Below, in pieces: positions 15,793 through 19,916 of a stretch of 19,916 nt of DNA (positions are counted from its first letter, which is position 1; every line of letters begins with the position of its first letter). Source of the DNA: Acidobacteriota bacterium. Lineage in GTDB: Bacteria > Acidobacteriota > Vicinamibacteria > Vicinamibacterales > CAVVIG01. The translations under genes were made by a program, and so were the position numbers. The stretch spans positions 1 to 19,916 of the forward strand of contig QHWL01000019.1 of NCBI GenBank assembly GCA_003222555.1, in the 5' to 3' direction. Under the pieces are notes generated by a model. The model did not search any database. It saw only the letters and a list, made by a program, of their open reading frames with translations, and was not told the DNA's origin.

Positions 15793-17301
15793 GTGGATAG
15801 CAATTCCATTCGGCATTCGCCCCTGGCGATGGACGCCGAGACGTTTCGCGCGCTGGGACATCGACTCGTGGATCAGCTCGCCGAATTCCTCGAATCACTG
15901 CCGCGCGGTCCCGTGACCCACAACGAATCGCCCTCGGCGGTGCGCGACGCGCTCGACCTCACGGGCCCGCTTCCGGAATCGGGAATGGACCCAGGGCCCC
16001 TGCTGGAACGGACGGCGCAGCTGCTGTTCGAGCACTCGCTGTTCAACGGGCACCCGCGCTTCTTCGGGTACATCACCGCGCCACCGGCTCCGATCGGGAT
16101 TTTTGGCGACTTCCTCGCCGCGGCAGTGAACCCGAACGTTGGTGCCTGGACCCTGTCGCCGGCCGCGACCGAGATCGAGTCGCAGACGGTGCGATGGATC
16201 GCCGCCCTCATCGGCTACCCGGTCGATTGCGGCGGGCTGCTCGTCAGCGGCGGCAACATGGCGAACATCGTCTGCTTCATGGCCGCGCGCGCCGCGAAGG
16301 CCGCCTGGAATGTACGCGAGCACGGCGTCGTCGGAGATTCGGGACGCAGGCTTCGCGTGTACGTCTCGGCCGAGACACACACGTGGATTCAAAAGGCCGC
16401 AGACCTTGGGGGTCTCGGCACGGGGTTGATCCGGTGGATCCCGACTGATGCCACACTCCGCATGGACGTCGCCGCCTTGCGCCGGCAAATCGAAGCGGAT
16501 GCCGCCGCGGGGGATGTGCCGTGCCTCGTCGTCGGAACTGCCGGATCGGTCAGCACGGGTGCCGTCGATCCGTTGCCGCACATCGGCGCGCTTTGCAAGG
16601 AGTACGGCGTATGGTTTCACGTGGATGGAGCCTACGGTGGCTTTGCGGCGGCACTTCCTGAGGTTCCCGATGATTTGCATGGGCTGAGCCTGGCCGATTC
16701 GGTCGCGGTCGATCCGCACAAATGGCTCTATGCGCCGCTCGAGGTCGGGTGCGCGCTGGTGCGCGATCAGGAAGCGCTGCGCGCCACCTTTGCGTACCAC
16801 CCGCCCTACTATCATTTCGAGGAGCGTGCGACAAACTATGTCGACTACGGCCCGCAGAACTCACGCGGCTTCCGTGCCCTCAAAGTGTGGCTCGCCCTGA
16901 GGCAGGTTGGAGCCGCGGGTTACCGCAAGATGATTGCGGACGATATCCGCCTGTCTCAGGCGATGGCTGAGGCGGTTGGCCGGCATGCGGAGCTGCAACT
17001 CACCACACAGGACTTGAGCATCACGACGTTCCGCTACCTGCCGAGCGATCTTCGATCAAACGTAGGAGAGCCGTCGGTCGAACGACATCTCGATGCGCTC
17101 AACCGCGAGCTGCTCGATCGGCTGCAGCGCGGAGGTGAGGCATTCGTCTCCAACGCCATCGTCGGCGGCCGCTACGTGTTGCGCGCCTGTATCGTGAACT
17201 TCCACACCGCTCGAGCGGATGTGGAGGCCGTGCCGGAGATCGTTGCGCGAATCGGACGAACTGTAGACGCCGAGTTGCGCCCGCGCAGCGACCAACCATG
17301 A
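15793..17301 (+). CDS. PLP-dependent group II amino-acid decarboxylase
   Basis: This encodes a 502-residue cytoplasmic enzyme of the aromatic-L-amino-acid/glutamate decarboxylase family, which releases CO2 from amino acids to give amines. The GTG start at 15793 has AGGAG (15781-15785) 7 nt upstream. PLP-binding features are complete: H196 ('SAETHTWIQKAADLGGLG') for ring stacking, D278 ('WFHVDGAYGGFAA') for the pyridine nitrogen, and K310 ('VAVDPHKWLYAPLEVG') for the Schiff base. 'NPNVGAWTLSPAATEIE' and 'SGGNMANIVCF' are typical of the family, as is the length. The active-site sequence resembles the aromatic decarboxylase branch, but substrate is not certain. It is the second gene after the LmbE-like enzyme. 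Confidence 0.94.
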   Translation: MDSNSIRHSPLAMDAETFRALGHRLVDQLAEFLESLPRGPVTHNESPSAVRDALDLTGPLPESGMDPGPLLERTAQLLFEHSLFNGHPRFFGYITAPPAPIGIFGDFLAAAVNPNVGAWTLSPAATEIESQTVRWIAALIGYPVDCGGLLVSGGNMANIVCFMAARAAKAAWNVREHGVVGDSGRRLRVYVSAETHTWIQKAADLGGLGTGLIRWIPTDATLRMDVAALRRQIEADAAAGDVPCLVVGTAGSVSTGAVDPLPHIGALCKEYGVWFHVDGAYGGFAAALPEVPDDLHGLSLADSVAVDPHKWLYAPLEVGCALVRDQEALRATFAYHPPYYHFEERATNYVDYGPQNSRGFRALKVWLALRQVGAAGYRKMIADDIRLSQAMAEAVGRHAELQLTTQDLSITTFRYLPSDLRSNVGEPSVERHLDALNRELLDRLQRGGEAFVSNAIVGGRYVLRACIVNFHTARADVEAVPEIVARIGRTVDAELRPRSDQP

Positions 17302-17358
17302 GACGTTTAAAGATCGTCTTCACCGCAGCCGGCGTTTGGGGCGGCGGACGCGACGGCC

Positions 17359-17478
17359 GCCGGGCCCGACCTGCTTCCACCGGAGCTCGTCGAGCGCAGG
17401 GTTTATCTGATTCGCGGCCACAAGGTGAGGCTCAGTCCAGATCTCGCGACCCTTTATCAAGTAGAGCCCCGAGCGTCG
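17359..17478 (+). pseudogene. ORF6N-domain gene remnant
   Basis: In one frame the sequence reads 'LLPPELVERRVYLIRGHKV' then 'RLSPDLATLYQVEPRA'. This matches the start of ORF6N domains (typical pattern: IENRIYxIRGxKVMLDxDLAxLYGV), DNA-binding-like domains of phage and chromosomal proteins. There is no start codon with a ribosome-binding site, and the family match stops after about 40 residues, where the rest of the domain should be. It is a 5' fragment of a broken gene. It begins about 60 nt after the decarboxylase stop. Confidence 0.7.
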
Positions 17479-17508
17479 GATAGCGCGAACAACTTGCCAA
17501 TGCCTCAG

Positions 17509-17820
17509 TTACTGCTTCTTGCCAATCACAGAGCAGCGGTACACTTCATCGGTGGGAAGCAGCGTCACTTCACCCGCCGCGGCGGCGGCGAGAATCTCGG
17601 TGTCTGACGTGAACTGACGGCAGCTCGCCGGATGATTGAACACGATCTGGACCTCCTGCCACAGCGGGTTGAACCCGTCCCCCTGAATGGCGTCGAGCAC
17701 GCTGACGAACATCCCGCCGTCGGGCAGCCAGCCGTCTGACTGGTAGATCACATTGATCGAGCCGTTGTGCCCGAGATTGGAGCCTTCACCACCAGGCGGC
17801 ACGTCATAGCAGTTCGAAAT
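17509..17820 (-). pseudogene. 5'-truncated reading frame of unknown function
   Basis: The minus-strand frame reads 'ISNCYDVPPGGEGSN', 'GSINVIYQSDGWLPDGGMF', 'NPLWQEVQIVFNHPASCRQF' and 'LLPTDEVYRCSVIGKKQ' before TAA at 17509. Composition looks like real secreted protein (three cysteines, mixed residues), but the frame opens directly after a stop near 17821. The only start is an internal GTG at 17802 with no clear ribosome-binding site. I read it as the C-terminal remnant of a larger gene. I do not recognise the family. A small intact gene from 17802 is the alternative. Confidence 0.5.
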
Positions 17821-18180
17821 GGGCCTTTAGCGCTCCTTGCGCCAGGGCCGTCCGGTGATCGAAGTAGGATGAGCCGGCTGGAGAAGAATCGAAAGACCCC
17901 GCCACCTGGGCCGTAACCGCCATTTAATGATGACGGCTCTGACACGGGTGTGTCGGCGCTCCTTGTATCGCGCGTCGTCGCGCGTTTGTCTGAGCGTCGC
18001 ACGACAGGGGATGAAGGGTAGTCACCTCTGGGTGATTCCGCCATGCTCGACCGCGATCCTATATTCGTATTCGTCAGCGGCGCTGTCGCAGAGGGCGAGT
18101 GCGTGTCCGGGAACGGGTCTTCGGTCAACTCGCCCCGCTTGACGCGGACTATCCTCTAGCCGTGCGTCATGTGTCTGTTT

Positions 18181-18197
18181 TTCGAAGGACCTTCGAA
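18181..18197. promoter_or_regulatory. Perfect 17-bp palindrome, likely operator
   Basis: TTCGAAGG and CCTTCGAA are perfect inverted repeats around one A. The one-base centre cannot form a hairpin loop, so a protein-binding site is more likely than a terminator. It lies 112 bp upstream of the protease start, after a run of T. Confidence 0.45.
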
Positions 18198-18252
18198 TTG
18201 TGATGCTCCAGTGAATTGCAGATTTCAAGAAAGCAGACGACCTCTATCGAGC

Positions 18253-18291
18253 CGCTTGCCGGGCGCACGGTTTGCAGTGCCGCTGCAAGCG
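18253..18291 (+). promoter_or_regulatory. Structured leader before the protease gene
   Basis: CGCTTGC (18253-18259) pairs with GCAAGCG (18285-18291), and inside it GCAC (18265-18268) pairs with GTGC (18277-18280). The stem ends 5 nt before AGGAGG (18297-18302), so folding could affect ribosome access. No known riboswitch is recognised. Confidence 0.35.
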
Positions 18292-18308
18292 TGAACAGGA
18301 GGTAGCTC

Positions 18309-19214
18309 ATGAAGCGGTCATGCAGACCTCAGCTGGTGCTTGGTGGTTCGGTTCCCTCAATTGTCGCCATCGCGTTGTTCTGGTGCGCGTTCGCGCAACC
18401 ATCCATCAGCTACGCCCAGACTTCGGTCGACGTGGTGCGTCCCCGGATAGATCTCACGCCAATGACGCGGCTCACGACGGTCGTCCCGCTGGCCCTCGTC
18501 ACGCCAGCGATGGCACAGAATATCGGGCCCGGATCCCACCTCCTGATCGAGATTCCCGGCGCGGGGACGTTCGGCTGCACGGCCAACTTCGTGTGGGCGA
18601 GCGGCGCGACGCAATATCTCGGTGCCGCCGGTCACTGCTTTATTCCGGAAGGCACGACGGCAACACACGGGCCCGGAGCCGACTACGACGCCTCGGGTGT
18701 GCAGGTCAGCGTCTGCGTGAGCAACTGCTCATTCGGTGGCGAAACCGGCTTCGTGCTCACCGGCGATCTCGTGCAGCTTGGCGCGGTGGCCTACGCGCGT
18801 CAGACCGCCGCCGATGGCGATCTCGGCAACGATTTCGGCGTGGTCACCATTCCCGCCGGCCTGGCATCCCTGATTCGACCATCGATCCCGGTGTTCGGCG
18901 GACCGACGACGGTGGAGGAAGTCGCGCAGGGCCAGCCGCTCTGCCACTATGGAAACGGCGTCATCGTCGGGGAGACATTCCTCACGATGGCCCGCATTGG
19001 TGTCGGCGCCGGCTCCACGCCCACTTACTGGATGGCTGATCTTGCGGCCGCTCCGGGCGACTCGGGCTCCGCAGTCGTCACATGCAGCCTCAGTGTCACC
19101 CACGTGGGCGTCGCATTCGGCATTCCGACCGGGTTCGTGTTCGGGACCACGACTGCCCGCGCGATTGAGATGGCAGGCGAGGCCGGTCTCTCGCTGGCGC
19201 TGGTGTTCCCGTAA
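18309..19214 (+). CDS. Secreted trypsin-fold serine protease
   Basis: This encodes a 301-residue exported protein. AGGAGG (18297-18302) lies 6 nt before ATG. An N-terminal hydrophobic signal ('GSVPSIVAIALFWCAFAQ', cleavage near 'ISYAQ', residue 37) is followed by a possible propeptide to about residue 70. A chymotrypsin-like triad can be proposed: H109 in 'YLGAAGHCF' (TAAHC position), D175 in 'GNDFGVVTI' and S252 in 'APGDSGSAVV'. C90-C110 is a likely disulphide, with further cysteines at 136/140 and 212/259. It fits a divergent S1-like family; specificity cannot be judged. It is probably transcribed alone. Confidence 0.85.
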   Translation: MKRSCRPQLVLGGSVPSIVAIALFWCAFAQPSISYAQTSVDVVRPRIDLTPMTRLTTVVPLALVTPAMAQNIGPGSHLLIEIPGAGTFGCTANFVWASGATQYLGAAGHCFIPEGTTATHGPGADYDASGVQVSVCVSNCSFGGETGFVLTGDLVQLGAVAYARQTAADGDLGNDFGVVTIPAGLASLIRPSIPVFGGPTTVEEVAQGQPLCHYGNGVIVGETFLTMARIGVGAGSTPTYWMADLAAAPGDSGSAVVTCSLSVTHVGVAFGIPTGFVFGTTTARAIEMAGEAGLSLALVFP

Positions 19215-19241
19215 CACCGCGGGTGACCGGCTCCAGTCCTC

Positions 19242-19319
19242 GCCCTTCGAGGGCACGCCGTCCCAAGAGCCCGCTCGACAGATACGACTGAGCTACGCCC
19301 TCGCGCCGATTCGAGGGCG
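19242..19319 (+). terminator. Two GC-rich hairpins after the protease gene
   Basis: GCCCT/AGGGC (19242-19246/19250-19254) and the stronger perfect 8-bp CGCCCTCG/CGAGGGCG (19296-19303/19312-19319, 8-nt loop) lie 28 and 82 bp after the protease stop. Neither has a clear T-tract. They may stop transcription or stabilise the mRNA end, and the shared GCCCTCG/GCCCTTCG core suggests a small repeat family. Confidence 0.38.
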
Positions 19320-19401
19320 GAGGCGTTCCTCCCGTGCCCGCACTTGCAAATGAAATATATCTGGAACTTCTTGTTTTAGGCCTGAACGGCGCGATCGTGG
19401 A

Positions 19402-19866
19402 GTGAGCCTGACGAACGGGTCTGCGACCGTAGGTCACCGCAAGTCGGGTCAAGTTGCCGGCGGCGTCATTCACGAAGGCATTTTCTATCCAGCCATATAC
19501 GACAGCCGAACTGGTCAGATCAGTCGCCTTGGTTCGCTCGGAGGTGTCTCGAATGTATTCAGTGGATTTGCTACTGCGATCAACAAGTTTGGCGAGGCAG
19601 TCGGTTATTCTTATCTGGACAGCACCAATCGACATGCGTTTCTCTACAGAAATGGAGTCATGATCGATATTGCATCTCTTGGATTTGGATATAGTGACGC
19701 GTTTGACGTTAACCCTATCCCCTCTCTGACCGAAGCTAACACTCGTTCCTCTCCGCTCCCCTTGGTGCTACGTCACCGGTCACCTCTGGGTGAGTGTGCA
19801 GCCGCATCGAAAACATTATTTTCACCTGCAGCATGGACAATCCCCGTCCGGGGGCAGCTGGGGTGA
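19402..19866 (+). pseudogene. HAF-repeat protein fragment
   Basis: Residues 1-104 of this frame resemble HAF-type extracellular repeats: 'SRLGSLGGVSNVFSGFATAI', 'NKFGEAVGYSYLDST', 'RHAFLYRNGVMIDIASLGFG' and 'YSDAFDVN'. In such proteins, repeats of HAFLYxxGxMxDLGTLGG with AINxxGQVVGYS run for hundreds of residues. Here the similarity ends near 19713, and the rest ('PIPSLTEANTRSSPLP...') is unrelated. The GTG at 19402 has only GGAG directly abutting it, there is no signal peptide, and the frame upstream opens only at a TGA near 19350. Both ends are therefore missing. Base composition is visibly more AT-rich than the neighbouring genes, which fits acquired DNA. Function of the family is unclear; it is usually a secreted or surface protein. 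Confidence 0.55.
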
Positions 19867-19870
19867 TGAC

Positions 19871-19916
19871 ATGACCAAATCTGCAGCTTGGCGATCGTTT
19901 GTTGGCGCCGTGGTAT
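19871..19916 (+). CDS. Possible gene start at the right edge
   Basis: ATG at 19871 opens 'MTKSAAWRSFVGAVV', which looks like the basic and early hydrophobic part of a signal peptide. GGGGTGA lies about 4 nt upstream. The gene, if real, leaves the window after 15 codons and cannot be named. Confidence 0.35.
   Translation, partial: MTKSAAWRSFVGAVV

Larger units (their letters stand above)
17821..18308. other. 488-bp intergenic region with palindrome and leader hairpin
   Basis: No supported gene is present. It contains a 15-bp sequence that recurs at 19779-19793 (GTCACCTCTGGGTGA, here 18021-18035), a 17-bp palindrome (18181-18197) and a nested hairpin just before the protease ribosome-binding site (18253-18291). 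Open frames on either strand here are biased in composition and match nothing I know. Confidence 0.55.

Noticed and set aside
17748..18128. 126-codon minus-strand frame
   Set aside because: Ser/Arg/Thr-rich with no domain, overlaps the better frame ending at 17509, and has no convincing start.
19220..19312. tRNA-like start on the minus strand (GAGGGCGTAGCTCAGT)
   Set aside because: The D-arm loop is too long, no proper anticodon stem or T-arm follows, and there is no matching acceptor 3' strand or CCA.

Overview
This 19.9 kb window is high-GC bacterial chromosome. It probably comes from an Acidobacteriota member, most likely a soil Vicinamibacteria-like organism. That placement is inferred from three things: an Oar-type TonB-dependent receptor with an N-terminal carboxypeptidase-regulatory-like domain, a secreted 'GHWEGDTLVAHTTH' family protein, and several exported Tat/Sec enzymes. 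No rRNA, tRNA, CRISPR array, transposase or complete mobile element is visible.

Layout. Positions 1-465 hold the start of a leftward gene at the very edge and a striking inverted pair of 7-bp repeat arrays (115-319). Positions 466-3218 form a leftward operon: a secreted metallo-beta-lactamase-fold protein interrupted by an in-frame TAG, followed by two secreted proteins of unknown function that look distantly related to each other. Divergent from it, 3378-6767 encodes a large TonB-dependent outer-membrane receptor, and 6930-7988 a response regulator with an HD-GYP phosphodiesterase domain. Leftward again, 9895-8648 encodes a Tat-exported FAD amine oxidase and 8588-8001 an exported monohaem c-type cytochrome. 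Divergent from these, 10085-11278 encodes a Tat-exported SMP-30/gluconolactonase-like beta-propeller. A 480-bp gap precedes a 948-residue membrane PAS-PAS-GGDEF-EAL protein (11759-14605). A repeat-rich leader (14606-14931) precedes a two-gene operon of a LmbE/PIG-L deacetylase and a PLP-dependent group II decarboxylase (14932-17301).

The right-hand 2.6 kb is decayed or accessory. It holds an ORF6N-domain remnant, a 5'-truncated reading frame on the other strand, a 490-bp gap with a 17-bp palindrome and a structured leader, a secreted trypsin-fold serine protease (18309-19214), and a broken HAF-repeat protein in visibly more AT-rich DNA. A possible new gene start lies at the edge.

How the genes may work together. 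Two c-di-GMP enzymes (HD-GYP and GGDEF-EAL) sit among genes for the cell envelope and exported enzymes. The receptor and the divergent secreted MBL operon may share a control region. The amine oxidase and cytochrome could form a periplasmic oxidation and electron-transfer pair, but this rests only on position. I see no clearly new multi-gene defence or mobile system. The best leads are the heptad arrays, the interrupted MBL gene with its altered metal motif, the paired unknown secreted proteins, and the structured leader before the LmbE gene.
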